A stretch of DNA of 64,000 bases, taken from positions 1,178,001-1,242,000 of the forward strand of contig NC_052121.1 in NCBI RefSeq assembly GCF_012273895.1, read 5' to 3'. The notes under the pieces are model-generated. The model searched no databases, was not told the DNA's origin, and saw only the letters and a program-made list of their open reading frames with translations. Both the position numbers and the translations under genes were made by a program. Below, one piece after another: positions 25,201 through 40,200 of the stretch (the stretch's first letter is position 1; every line of letters starts with the position of its first letter). The DNA comes from Zerene cesonia (lineage: Eukaryota > Arthropoda > Insecta > Lepidoptera > Pieridae).

Positions 25201-28200
25201 GCGCGGCGGCGCGCGGCTCGGCGGCGCGGTACGTGCCCTCGACGACGGCCACGCGAGCGTCCACGAGCGCCTTCTGCGCGAGCACGTCGGCCAGCTGCTG
25301 CAGCAGCGCGCGGCTGTCGAGCCCGGGCGAGCCCTCGCGGCGGCCGGCGGCGAGGCACTCGCGGTAGCGCGCGGCGATGTCGCGCACGGCGGCGTCCATC
25401 TCGCAGCGCAGGTGGTCGTGCGCCGCCTGCCACCACAGCTCGAGGTCGGCGCGGTCCTGCGCGCTGAGCGTGAGGCGCGCGGCGCGCGAGCGGTCGAGGC
25501 GGCGCTCGCACAGCTGCGCGGCGCGGGCCAGCGCGCGCGCCACCTCGGCCTGCACGAGCTCGGCGCCGAGCGCGTCGCGCGCGGCCGCCCACGCCTCGCG
25601 CACGCGCGCCGCCTCGGTGTTGGCGCGATGCTGCTCGAAGTCGCCGTCGCCGGGGGACGCGACGGCCAGCGTCTCGCAGGCGAGCGCGGAACACAGCTCG
25701 ATCAGTTTCTCCGTTTTGTACTTTTCGACGGCCTCGGCGACCTCCGTTTGTGACGCCTTCAACGCTTCGAGGTCTGCGCCGTGAACGATGAGCTGCGATC
25801 GCCTGTTGTCGTCGCTCCGCGCTCCGTTCATGACGTCTATCTTTCGAGACAGTATCTTTGCGAGATAGTCGAGGGAGCTCTTCGTCGCGTCGAAAACCTT
25901 CCCGCTCTCTCCGTTCAACTTACGCTTAAGATTATCGATTAACTGACTAGTTTCCGTTATTTCAGACTTAATTAATCTAGCGAAGAATCTGCTACCGTTG
26001 GAAGATTCGAGGGCCTCCTGTATTCTGCCCACTACGACGGCTTCGTAGGCCAGTTTCTCTGCGAGAATTTCTAAGCTTTTCCTCTGAGTGAGCTCGCCGG
26101 CTTCATACAGTGCCGCCTTTCGCTTCGATATTTCCAAAAGTTTGGTTCTCAGCTGTTCTTCTAATTGCAAGACGACCTGCGCTATGCTGTCGTCAACTTC
26201 TTCGATTGCATTCTGTTCATTAGAATCTATCACACACCGGTCGAAGCATTCCTGTAGTTTTTTACTGACGTCGGACAAGCATTTTTCCATTGACTTCAAA
26301 CTGTATTTCTTTTCGAGACTGGGTGACGGTGATCTTCGAGACTTAGCGGCTCGCATTGCGCTCATTTGACAGAGGCACTCGTTAACTTTATTTCTTGAAT
26401 GTATCACGACACTTTCGAGACTTTGTAATCTGTCAAGAAGATGCCGCTGAGATTGAGTACCTATTGAATTCTCTTGACTTTCATTAAACACAGGGCTTTC
26501 AGCTGATATTGTCGCTTGACTGAGAGATTCACACGAGTTCGTTAAATCTCTACGATTTTCAAGAACAGAAGCTACTTTGGTTTCTAGTGAACTTAATCTA
26601 ACAAGCATTTTCATAGGTTCAGAACTAGTTGCACTATCCAACGACTTTCTTCTGAGACGAGCAGCGAGTCGCTTCATTTTTTTCTCGTCTGTAACACCAT
26701 CAGTTTTAGTTACTTTTTCTTTGGCAGGTGAAGCACTTTTGGACGGTGAATTTATCGTTGGTACAGTTTCACCTGTCTCCAAGAGAGTTATTTTATTTTC
26801 AAGTTCGGTAAGTTTTTCCTCTACTTCTTTACCTAATGTAAACGATTCTCTTCCCTTTAACGATAAGCTGCGTCTTTTTTCCCTAGACTCAGTCTTTTGT
26901 ATTTTATGTTTTAATGTACGCACTTGCTTGTCCGATGCGGTTAATTTCTGCGTCAAATCCAAAATTCTAGCAGCCATTAAGTCAATCTCAGACCTACTGC
27001 ATTGTTCTCTTAATTTCATTTCATTTATTAATTTCATATTTGTAATTTCTAGTTCATCGTACATATTATGCGATTCACGAAGTTCTTTCTTCATCGTTTT
27101 TATTTCTTGTATCGCCTTTATAAACCTACTTCGTAATTCTACATATTCTTCGATCAGTCTGTTCTTCTCTAAGGACTCTAAATTTAAATTTTCGTTTATG
27201 TTACTCAATTCACTCAGTGAACCAACGCTTTTTCTTTTCTCCTTCGTTGGAGATTCAGCAATAACTTTGCTTTCAAGTTCTCGAATTCTTGCATACAAAG
27301 TATCGTTTTCTTTGACGCTCTTCATTAATTTATCATTTAATTCACTCAATTCTCTTTGAAGCTGTTTAACATTTTCTTGGGCAGATGTAAGTTGCCTTGT
27401 TAAAAGTTCACAGTGCTCCGTTGACTCTTTTAAAAAGTTTTGAGTTTCCGTTAATTTTGTCTCCCACATGTTTTTATCTTGATTATACAGCTGCTTGATA
27501 GCATCTAAATTTTCAGCCTCTTTCGTTCTCGCCGATAGTTCTTCTTCCTTTTTCTGTAGTGTTATAACCAGATCTTCCATCTTTTTCTCTCTCAACGTCG
27601 CCTCAGATTTTAGCTTCCTCAATCGCGCTAATTCAGATTCGGCGGCGTTGACGTCGCTTAGCGCTAGTTTCAACTGCTTTCGCAGATCGTCGATTTCGAT
27701 AGATTGTTTATCTATCGTCGAAATATAGCTACGTTTTCTTGGTTCATTTGGTTTCTCGTTATCCTCCACTATATTATCTGTCGGGCGTTCGTTTTCTTTG
27801 GTAGCGTCAATTTCATCCCTCTCACATCTGTTATCACTTTTGAGGGGTGCGGTGTGACATCCCCTAGCGCGAACTTTTTCTTTAACTTTCGAGATAGGAG
27901 TACGACTGAGGATAGGTGAGGGCGGTGGTTGCGGGGCGACGTCGCCCCAGTCTGCGCTGTCTCTGCGCCCACCTTCTGAAGCCGTTCTGTATTCTTCATC
28001 AGATGAGAAAGGTGCTGATTTTAAAGCATTTGGTGTAACTGGAGTAATGGGTGAGGTGGATGACTCTGACGCCTGATCGACCGTATCTTCACGTAATATA
28101 AGTGATAGCGGTCCAGTATCCGGCAGGCCAGCCGTTCGTCGTATAGCAGATACCCAATTGCCTCGGATTCCTGCTGTCACAGCTGATAGAACTATATGCT

Positions 28201-31200
28201 TGCCGTCCCAAGTCTGAAAATATTCAATAATAAAATCAATTTTAATTCAAAAAAGATATGAACGACAATAATACTTATTATTTGATACAGTATTATAGTT
28301 AACATTTATCTACTTTTACAATGCTCACCTCTGTTTCAAACGCATATCCATTAGTAGTAGTCGACGTTGGCAGCTCGACAACTCTGGCCACACCGCTCAA
28401 GTCTATAACTCCATCCATGAGTCCCCTATTTTCTGCGTGAGGATCTCTGAAGTACAGAAGGGCGGCTCCTCGTAACACGAACCAGTGTCTCGACCAGCCG
28501 GAGGGCCCTCGTCGTTGGAGCCAGCCAGCTCTTGCGTGGAGCAGTCTTTCGGCTGGTAGCTCCACTCGTACTCCCTCAGCGCTTTCAGCGGCTTCGACGG
28601 CGTCCGTCGGTTCGCTGCCTTCACTCGCTGAGCTGGTTAAACCTTCTTCGGTTGGTGCTCCTCCATCTGGAGATCCTCTAGCCTGAAAATTATTATTTAT
28701 TGTTATTGTTTTTAGTTATTGTTTTTATTTCAAATATAAACTAAATAAAAAATAATTAAAACCTCTTAACAAAAAAATGAACAAATATTTCTATACTTAC
28801 AAAACAAAATGTTATCATTTAATTAAGAAAATCTTGTAAATTAAAAAGATCATATGAAGCGAGACTCTAAAATGATGATCCCGCGTCAAAGTTATCAAGT
28901 TGTCCCATCCAGCACATATCATATTTATAAATAAACTAGCTGCGCCCCGCGGTTTCACCCGCGTAAGTCCGTATCCCGTAGAAATATCGGTATAAAAAAT
29001 AGATGTTAGCCGATTCTCAGACCTACCCAATATGCTTACCAAATTTCAGAGGAATCGGTCAAGCCGTTTCGGAGGAGACTAACATTGTGACACGAGAATT
29101 TTATATATAAGATAAATTCTTTATTTCAGAGTAACAAGGACCCAATATCAGTTTTTAAAACAATTATACAAAAACAAATTCACAAAATGTCACAAAAAAA
29201 ATAATAATTTATAAGTATAAGTGATATTTATTATTTACCGCTAGTCGATCAGGCGGCGGCAGGCGGGTAGGTCGCTCGAGCGTGGGTGGCAGTGCTCGGC
29301 GCGACCGCGGTCGAGTCAACGACGCGGCTATGTCGCGCAGCTGCTCGTCGTACTGCTGATGCTGTTGCTGCAGCAGCGGCGAGCGGACGCTTGCTGCAAT
29401 ATACAGGGAACAGTCTAGAGTAATATTATAAAGCTGAAGTTTGTTTTTTTGCTTGAACGCGCTAATCTCAGGAACTACGTGTCCGATTTGAAAATTCTTT
29501 CAGTGTCAGCCCATTTATTGCGGAAGGCTATATATGTACCACGAGCGAAACCGGGCGGACCGCTAGTATTTAATACAAGCTTTTCGCTGGAGAATTTCAG
29601 AGTAAACAGTAATCAAAAACATTTAAAAAATTACATTTAAAAAATCGCTCCGCTACGATGTGAAAGAAAGACAAACAAAGAAACAACCACACTTTGCATT
29701 TATATAGACGTATTCACGTATCAACCAAAAATTGTTGTTACAAATTCGCGCTTTCTATATTTAATCTGTGCCTTTATAAATACTTATGTTTGCCCTATAC
29801 TCGGTGGTCATTACTATGTGCAACTGTTGTAATTTTAAGATTAAGCTTTTGCTATTTCCAATTGAAAATAGCAGAACTCCGTCTCCGACTTATACAGATA
29901 AAATAAATGCTTATTTTACGAAAAGATTTTATCAACAAAAAAAATATTCTTATTATAGGTTTAGTTTTTTTATAAGCAATAACTTATTTAACGAAATCAA
30001 GCAGAATAACAATTTCGTTATCTCAGACAAGTCTTCGGTAGTATAGTGGTCAGTATCCCCGCCTGTCACGCGGGAGACCGGGGTTCGATTCCCCGCCGGA
30101 GAGACCTCTTTTTTTTATTTTAATTTCCCTTATTTCTAACTTACTAAAAACATAAAACATATTTCTATTATATTTGATTTCAGTTTGTTATAAAATATCT
30201 TTTATACATTCATAAGATTGTTAATTCTATTTTGTTTACATAAAGAGGAGAAATATTATCAAAAAAATTTTTTAATATACATTATACGTAAAAATGATAT
30301 AATAGAGTACACAAATGTTATCGATATTCTTAAAACACACAAAAGAAAAAAAAAATTCTTAAAAGAGTTCTCTCCGGCGGGGAATCGAACCCCGGTCTCC
30401 CGCGTGACAGGCGGGGATACTGACCACTATACTACCGAAGACGTACCCGTTGAAATGAAATTACGAGCCTATTGATAAATGTTAGAGTTTGTAGCAATAG
30501 GCGGAACATTTTCGTTTTTAATAGTTTCGTGATGCCAAGCCGCTATTTCCCGGTTTCTCCCGGGATGACATGGGTTTACAAAAACAGTAAACCCAGCTCA
30601 TGTTACTTACTCTGTTTCAATTTTAATGTTGGGAAAACGGAAACGCAAGTATAGGTTTTTTAGCTATTTCCGCATAACCAATGTCTATATGTATTTTTAA
30701 GACTATTAATAAGAGATGTTAACACTTCACTCACCATCATCATTGCTAGGTGTGGTGGTGGGTTCAGGCCAGGTGTCTCTCCTGCGGGAGCGCGCTTTCT
30801 CCTCCCCGTTGATCTTATCCCGGGTTGGAGGGGATGCTGATGACACTGGTTGGTCCGTGTATACTGGAAAGATTAAACTAAAATGTAAACCTTTATATTT
30901 AACTATGTGTTTGGCAATGCACTTTTGCCTGCGTTGTTTTCGATTATAACATTACATAATTCATACATCATATATATACACATTACATATAATTAAATTA
31001 CTAATAGCTTTGTAATACATATTTTGAACTGATTATACATAATGTTAGTAAATTAAAGAAGTTGAAGGATTCTAATATTATTATGGAATTAATTAAATCC
31101 TACATAACAGTTGACAAAAGCATCACGGATATTCTTTAAAATTTTAACGCTTTTTTGTCTATTTTATGTATATAACATATGTATATTACTGAAATAAAGC

Positions 31201-34200
31201 GTTTATTATATTTTTTACATATATTACACTCCCAGGACTCTTAAGTATTACTTTGAAAAACCTACGATAAATATCGCTACCGGCAATCTTTCGCATAAGT
31301 GGGTAAACTGCGTATATTGTAAATATTTTTAACAAGTCACGAAACAGACCTTTAAGGACAACAAGAGTGATATATTATCTGTGTACAGATGCAATTTGTA
31401 GATGCATCATTTGTTATTTTCAATATACACTGCTCGGTATATAATTGACTGCCAATAAATCCTGCAGGGCTCGCAGACGTGTACTTTAAATAATTTCATC
31501 TCAGTGTAGTTATGATGTTGACATTGTTGCTTTTTTAATTGGTAACCCGATCGCGTGCGAAGGCCGTCGGGATTGGGCTGAATGGGCCCTTTGCCACGGA
31601 ATAAAAATGCGTTTACTCGAAACGCTTAAGGCTCGCCTTTGTAACTAAACGGCTAAATTTTTCGTGATGTTATAAAGATGAGATGTCTAATTAGGATTTA
31701 CATATGAATCTTTTTATGCCCAGCGAATAATCACAGCACACCTACATTTACATTAATATATTTTTGTTAACTAAAAGGTTTTTATAAACTGTTTCTTTTT
31801 CTAAGAATTCGTTAGCACTAGTATTAAGAAGTTATACTTGACGTCGTGGGCACCCTCGTGATGTATGAAGCAGATACCTTTCAAATGTATTTAGTATATT
31901 TGCTAGTAAATTTTCTTACTTACAAGCCGATTCCATCAGCCCCTGCTTTGACGAAATGAACCAGATTTTTCGCAGTATTAACATAAACTTAAATAATATG
32001 TTAATTCTCCGTAGTCTTTCATTATAATAAAAATATCGATATAATAAGGTTCTTGCGTGTCTTGGCCTCGATAGTCGAGTGGCAAACGATCTTGGCAGGC
32101 AGAAGATCAAATAATATAAATGAAGCTGTCATTATGCGAAATTGTAGTGCTCCTACGAAACCTTTAAGGAGACACGCGAACTCCGTTTTAGCATTATATT
32201 ATCTACCTTATTAAATATAATACCAAAAGGTAAAGGAGTACGTGCTTATTGTATATCGTTTAGAATATTCTAGTATATTCATACTCATATAATATGCTAG
32301 CTGCGCCCCCGCGGCTTCACCCGCGTAAGTCCGTATCCCGTAGGAATATCGGCATAAAAAGTTGCCTATATGTTATTCGAGTTGTCCAGCTGTCTACGTG
32401 CCAAATTTCATTGCAATCGGTTCAGTAGTTTTGCGTGAAAGAGCAACAAACACACACACATCCTTACAAACTTTCGCATTTATAATATTAGTAGGATAGT
32501 AGGATTCATATTACCCAATGATACGAGTTAATTTGACAAACATATTAAACAAAATCGTCCACTGACGTACCTGCGGGTTACCAGTCCAGATTCTAAAACG
32601 CAACCGAATGACACAAATCCTATCAAACACAAAAACAATCACGCCAATCGATTGAAAATATCCAATTATCGAAGAACAAAAAAAAATGCAATGAATTTAG
32701 AGCCTTCTTCGTATTTCAGCTAGTTAAAAATATATATACCCTTTCTTTAATTTTTCAATTAATATATTGAGAAGAAATGAACAAATCTTTTACAACTGTG
32801 ATTATTATGGTTATATAAAACTGTTATTCTCGGTTAATTCGATTACCTACACCAATAGACGTATAAAAATTACATCATTCAGGAGTAGAGCAACTGTTAT
32901 AGCGATTTATGAGATCCATAAATCATAATTACGGTGCGAGCTATTCATAGGTACAGCCGATGAATTGTAACAATTTTGCATATAAAGTGTTTCTTTATTA
33001 GCTTTGAATGCCACTGGATGTGGACCATTTAAAGCCCACAATTTTTCAATGCAAGGTGCCTACTGTTCCAAACATGCCTGTCTTTAACACGCTTTTATTA
33101 GCTTCACTTGTATGTTTGTATGTATGTATGTAACTCACACCCGTTTTTCTCCCACTTCTTTTAATGCCGCGTTCGATTACGATCAATCAAACACATTCTA
33201 GAATTATTTAGAAGGTATCTCAGTATATTTTTGGTCTCTACTTTTCCCCTCACTGCTGACGTAAGGATATAATGGCGAAACCCATTTTAATCATAGTGGA
33301 TGAGGTATGGAGGATAAAATGTAAAATATAATTGCATTGTGCTATAATAGCACTCTGAAATCATGTGAGATATGACTTATAAGTCATGTATTCAAGGCAT
33401 TTAACTACATAACTTGAGTGCAAAGTTTAGTTTAATAGTCCATATATTATGACGATTAAGTTTCAAAAGCCCTTGTTCTGGCAAAATAGGGTAAAACAAT
33501 ATTCCGTTTTCAATCAGCCGTTCAGTGATGGAAGTTAAAAGTATTCTTTTCTTTCTATTTCTTTTCCAATGAATTTGCATACGTATTCAATACCCGATAC
33601 ATTTAGAAAGATCAAACTAATAGCTTTAGCAGAAACATCATTTAAAGTTCTTTAGCGGAATATTCATAAGTTATCCCGATGGATGTAAAAACTGGGTGCA
33701 TCGTTAAGAGGACCGTGTCGTAGTGTCATACACGTCATTCAGAGTAGATTTACGGCTAAAAAAAGAGCCGGCTAATAAATTTCAATGGGAACATTTGTGT
33801 AAATCATTGACACCCACTGGAGCGGGTTAAATACGAGATGGTATGAATGAAAACTTATTATGCGAATGTGGTGGTGCTTGGCGATTTTCCTCAAAGGAAA
33901 TATTTATCTCGTGACCGTATATTAAATTTTTGTGTAAGGGTTTCTGATTCGTATTTTTATAGGGCTGTTTAAATGAAATCATCTCTGAGCTTTTGTTAGC
34001 AAAGGTCAGTGACCTCTAATTCTACGGCAATGTAATTTCAATTCTCTTATATTGAAAACATTTTGATGAACCATACATACTTACAAATTACGTTTCATGT
34101 TTGCACATATATAATCTGTGGTAACCACAGACTTAAATGGCGAATAGTTATTCAGCGTACAGGACGTTGACCTCGATCCATTACTCATTTGGCGCGTAAA

Positions 34201-37200
34201 AGTTCGTCTTCGGCGAATTAAAGAACCTCTTTTTTACTATACGAGTGACTAATGTCACGATTCGAGAAGATAATTAGTAAGTAATTGAAGATGCTGTTAA
34301 AGTTCTCAGCAATGATGTAATACTGTTATGGGTGAAAAAAGTGATGGTACATACGCAGTTCTAGCTGTATGCTTTGTTTTTTATGAGGTATTCAAAGAAT
34401 TTCAATGTAAGCAGTTTTAATTTTTTTTTCGTCAAATCCAACGTGATGAGGTAAATTGTGTGTTAGTTGCAAAAAATTTTTATAATTAAAGGTTGTTTTA
34501 TAATCTAGGTATATAGTGCACTTCATTTGTTGGTTAACCTATCCATCCCTACTAATATTGTAAATACTAATTCAAATTCTAGATGCGAAAGTAACTCTGC
34601 CTCTCTGTCTCTTCTTCACGCCCAAACCGCTGAACCGATCTGGATGACATTTGGTAACAGTATGGGAGTAAAGAAATGACGTAGGATAGTATTTTCTTGT
34701 GTTTGATTTGACGTAGGATAGTTTTTATCACAGAAATCCCACGAGTAACGAGGACCTACGCTAGGAAATCCTTGAGACTGTCTATATTCTCCGCAACTAC
34801 GCAGGCGAAGCCGCGTGCGGAAAGCTAGATACTACATAAAACCCATAGAAACAACAATGATTTTCAAAAGTTACCCAATACCACTTCCACGTTTTATTTT
34901 ATTCTCACATATAGCGAATACACGTACTATCGTCTCGCAAGCGTGTCTAACTTTATATCATACTTGGATGTTAGCCATGGGCCATTTTTGTCCTAACGTC
35001 TCAATCAGAATAATAATTGTGGAGAAAGCGCTAAGGAATGTTACACACGGTTATAGGTATGGTATAACTGTTTGTAAGGAACTTATTTAATATGGTTTTT
35101 GTATGTTTATATTTAAGCGTATATGTTGGTTATAATTTTTGTATTTGCAACCTTGTAACTTTTTACGGGGTGAATAGATTTTTACGATTCTTTTTGAAGT
35201 GAAACTTCTTTAGAATCGTTGTGATTTCAAACCTGATGCAACAGAAAAACGACAGGTATGAGACAGAAATACAAAAATGTGTAGAATGAAGCTGGCAACG
35301 AATGAGACAGAAATATACGTACTATTTTATATTTTATATATACTCATCTCATTCTTTTGTCGATTTACTGAAGTTTCACTTCTATCGTGTGTGAATCGCA
35401 AACACACCTTTTTTTTTTGCTATGTTCATTTTGTTTCGGATTTTTGTTAAAAAAATATCAATTATATTATGTAGGTAGATGGTGGGTAAAAGAATATAAT
35501 ATAATTTATTTGTATGTATGTATAAGCGTTATTATATATTCGTTGTGCCTATTGGAATTAATTATATCCATTGGATTTTTGTTATCCACCTGGATAATGG
35601 AGGCGAAACTGGGACAGTAACTAATGAACCATCTTTATTTGTACATAATTATAATTAGTGTTATTTTCTTATAAATTAAACTGAAGAAGCAAGGGCATCA
35701 GAAGTTGTAATTTTTTCTCTTAACAATGATGACATTAAGGCACTTTATACGGCGCGAAATGTTCCGTCGTAAAGTCCGGCGAGATCTTACAGATCTGTCA
35801 CAATCGTCACGCACTGCCGCACGCGCCTAGACCAAGAGATGGTGAATGATTTTTTACATGATGTTTAAGTGAAAATAATAGGTATACAGTTTATGTTGTG
35901 TGACTGTGTATTAGTGCTTGATTTGCGATTATCAGGATCAGTGGATTCATCAACATCATAATTCGCGGATGATCACATAAATCTTCAGTATAATTCCTTT
36001 AATGTATATGTGTTTTAATATTATAATATATCATTCCACTTATTAAGATGAAAAAAATAGCGTAAAGAAAAATATAAATTTTTTAATCATCTCTACCGAA
36101 GAAAATCCATGCTATAAGATATCAAAGCGAAGCTTTCGATCTATCAGCAGCTCTCACACTAGAAATGAAAGTGAAATGCACCCGCACGCGTCACCTCGTT
36201 GTATCGAGGCGGTTTCTTTCAAGTATTTATGTTTCAAATTGCTCACTTTGCGATATAAAAAGTGCGTGAAAGTTTTTAAACAATCGAAGCGAGTGCATAT
36301 TGTCAAAACGAATTCGTCTGGACGGCTGCGTTTGAATGTGTCGACTCCTTTATATGGTAACGTTTCTTTATATGATTCATCAGGTTATATAATATGTAGT
36401 TGTGTTTGACTTTGAGAGGTAACGAATGGTGTTTAATTGTTACATATAATATATGTTATATTTATTTAGGTTTATGTAGGTAGATTGTTTTTTCTGTCAT
36501 AGCGGGCAACTGAACTAGTGGTTCGTCTGGTGGTAAGCAATCACCACCGCCCATGAACATTGGCAGAGGTAGTGCCTCTGCGAATGCATTGCCTGCTTTT
36601 ATGGTGCAAGGGAAGAATCGATCCTTCGATCGACTCGAAAGAAGGAATAGACTAGGAATAGAATGGGAAGGGTGAGGAAAGAAAACGGATCTCGGGTATC
36701 TTCCCCGGTGCGAGCAGGCCAATTCGTGCCAAAGTGTGCTCGACGCCACATACAATTCTATGGATTATATGGGAATACCATAACATCCAGCATTATTGAA
36801 CCTAGTACCATTGATACTATGGTATCATCCAACCGATACACCAACAGACGGTTTGATAGAACCAATGCAATTCAGTACATTGACGCAACATTGCAAACTA
36901 TAATCAATTTTCAAAACATTACGCAATGTAATACGAAATATTATTGTGAGGAAAAAGACGTGGCAAGCCTTTAATTAAACCCACGGCATTATTCATAGTT
37001 CAGTACCGACATTATCGACGAAACAATTGCATTCCGTGTATCACGTATAATATTGCAAGTAACGTTGATACTACGGTTTCTCGATTCGTTCGTCATTTTA
37101 AATGCAGTTCAATTGTAAATAAATACGGTAGCATTTTAATAAATAACAGGCATAAACGCATAGAGAAAGGAAAGGAGCTCCACGGCCACTAAACTATAAT

Positions 37201-40200
37201 TGTAGAGGACTTACATCTCTACTGATTATGAATTCCTTACTTTTCTTCTTTTGTGTTAGGGGTACTTTTTTATTATTGTTAATTTCTAATTTTTGTTTAT
37301 TAATTTTCCAATAGACTGCCTGCCTATGTGCGTTTCGCTATAAAATATTTTGTCCTTTACCCGACGGTTGCCTGGTAGAGATGGCTTTTAGCCATAAGAG
37401 CCGCCATCTGCATAGTAGTTTTAAGTTGCTTTTGTTAAATTAATCTCGGTTTTATATTTTGTAAGTGTGCAATAAAGTATAAATAAATAAATAAATACCC
37501 ACTCCTCATTCGCACAACTGAAGTAAATACAAACTTTCAAGAGCCTGTCAGTCATATAGACTAATATTTTTTTTAAATCATTTATTTAGAGGGCTTTTAA
37601 ACTACTGTTTATGTCAGCCCCATTGAATATAGACTAATTGAGAATGCTTGCCTTTCGCTGAGAGAATCTCATCTCCATCCACAATTCCATCACGTACGTA
37701 GGTCTCATACTTATAGCATAGATAATGACATAATTACTACATCTAATATTAATTAATTAGAGAATATATATCTTTCTGTCCAGGATGATTCCTTATAAAA
37801 AAAAAACTTACATATCAGAACACCATAATGATTCTTTTCTACATAAAAAGTCAACAATATTCCTGGGGACAGCGTATCCACTTCAGAAACAGAACGAGGA
37901 TCAAATGGTTTTTTTTTTAAGTCACAGTCGGCAATGGAGCTAGTGGGACGCCTGATGGTAAGCGCTACCAGCACCCACAAACATTATGCGCTTCTTCGGG
38001 AAGGCATTAAGAAGTATTGGCAAGAGGAATAAAGGAAAGGATTGGGAAGGGGAAGGAAGAGGATATGGTAACAGTTTCTTTTAAACAAAAGAAGAATTAA
38101 AGAATCACGTCAATCGGTTAAATACTTAGAGTAGTTATTGAGTAAAAAGAGAAAGTCGAATAGAAAAGCTCCTTCGTTTTTAGAAACGTCAGTTTTAAAG
38201 TAATAACTCCCATTTCACATTATTCGATAAGTTCTACTGAACTGAAATATACTTTATGACATTCGAAGCCATGTGAGCAAGCAATTCCATAGTACGAACG
38301 TTGATTTGTAATCTGTAATTAAAGGTTAACCCTAACGCCGTTAGATCAGTAATTAGGATCGGCCAGGTGCGCGTACGCATGCCTTTAGTAGGCGAAGTTA
38401 ATAAAGATAATCTTGCACGTAGATATATTGTCTATTATATTCCATTTAATGTTGAATCAAATAATAATATAAAGATACACATATAAGATACAAATGTGGA
38501 TGCTTTAGCAGAAATAATGAAGCTTGTCTTCTTTGCAAAACATTTCTAGCGATTAACTTATGAAATATTAAGCAGCTTAGCTTAGCTTAGCTTAGCTTTT
38601 GCCCGCGGCTTCGTACGCTTTAAATTCTGAGTAGTTTAAGAGATGTTATACATATAAGCCTTTTTGAATCACTCTATCTATTTAAAAAAAATCCCTCAAA
38701 ATCCGTGATGTAGTTTTAAAGATCTAAGCATACATACAAAAGGACTGACGCGGGAAGCCTTGCTTGTGATTCATTACAAATATAAGAAGATGATTAAAAA
38801 ACCTAAGATATTCAGTATTTTAGCTGTAGATTGGGCAAAATATCCTACAAAGTTAAAGAATAAATGCTAATGCACCAAAAAACACAAATGTTGTATTGTA
38901 ATTGAGGAAATGACCGTCTGCAAGTCGGCCCGGAGTCCGGACAACTTGTCCACGATATCGGAAACAAGATAATGTCATTCTAACTGGGTCGGGTTCGTTT
39001 TCAATTAATAATTCATTATCTGTGTGCTCTAGTACCCTGATATATAGAGGCTGCATATTTAGACATTAGTAACTGGTTACTTGGCAAGTGTAGGTATTTG
39101 GATAAATTCGGCCCTGAAGGACTCGGGTTTTAGAGACATATTGTGAGTCGTGAAACTCGAATTCAACTCAACTTAAACAATATTCATCAATAAAAACAGT
39201 ACTAGGTCATGTGGAAAACTTAAAAGAGGACTATATAATTGCGATGTCGCTGTTCATTTGTCTCGCTATAACTCATGAACGGCAGAACTGATTTTGATAA
39301 TATTCATAACAGTCCAGGGAAGGTTTAGAAACTTAGAAAAACACGAAAAACGTGTCGAAAAAAATGTTGTACGGTGTACAGACGAGAACACCGGGTCGAT
39401 TGATATTAAAAAAAAATTCAAAAAAAATTTCCATTCCTCTCTGTCTTTAACTATATCCCAAAATATATCTCGTTAAACACACAATTTCATCATAAATATG
39501 ATGAATAATAAAGCATTATCTATATTTATCAAATCAAATAAACTTCGGAGTAAAGCAAGAAACTCGCAGGACCTTTAAAAATGCAAATTGCAATCCTGAA
39601 TAACACGGTACGGGGTAATGACGGATATATGCATATAAATCAAGACAAGTGCATACAGAACGTGAATAATTATAATCAATTGATCCTGGCACTAACGGTG
39701 CGGTATAATTGACGCGATGGTCTGGAGTGGGATACATGTGGTGCGAATTGAAGGCAGCCGCGGTGTTGGCCAGTTTTGAGCATAGTTTAATCTGGTTTTT
39801 ATATGGAATATTATACCATCGTCATAATTTTTGAACCCATATTTGAGGATCATTCTTAATCTCCAGGGAACTGAATAGGATACGAGTAACTCTATGTTCG
39901 ATGTACGTAAATTAAATCTTAGTGTAGTTTTTAAATANNNNNNNNNNNNNNNNNNNNNNNNNNNNNNNNNNNNNNNNNNNNNNNNNNNNNNNNNNNNNNN
40001 NNNNNNNNNNNNNNNNNNNNNNNNNNNNNNNNNNNNNNNNNNNNNNNNNNNNNNNNCCACTGCTTTCCAGTGCTATGTAATTAACACAAATACTTTCACA
40101 TTTATAATATCGATAGTAAAGGATGTTATGCCTTAGGACTTTCACACCTAGCGCAGCACGCAAGACATCGTAACTATTAACTCGTAACTCACTGCTCACA

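Larger units (their letters stand above)
29394..30734. other. osp intron carrying two tRNA genes
   Basis: AT-rich intron. A repeat-like stretch at about 29440-29710 (words 'cgagcgaaaccgggcgga' and 'ctccgctacgatgtgaaaga') precedes a convergent pair of tRNA-Asp genes. Confidence 0.6.

Noticed and set aside
25089..25694. 201-codon Arg/Ala-rich frame on the - strand
   Set aside because: Alternate frame of the GC-rich part of the same osp exon; only a by-product of high GC.
26577..27359. 260-codon open frame on the + strand
   Set aside because: Antisense to the well-supported osp giant exon; Ser/Phe-rich composition is that of a shadow of coiled-coil codons.
36462..36974. About 100-codon open frames on both strands
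   Set aside because: Fall within a family B repeat and lack coding features.
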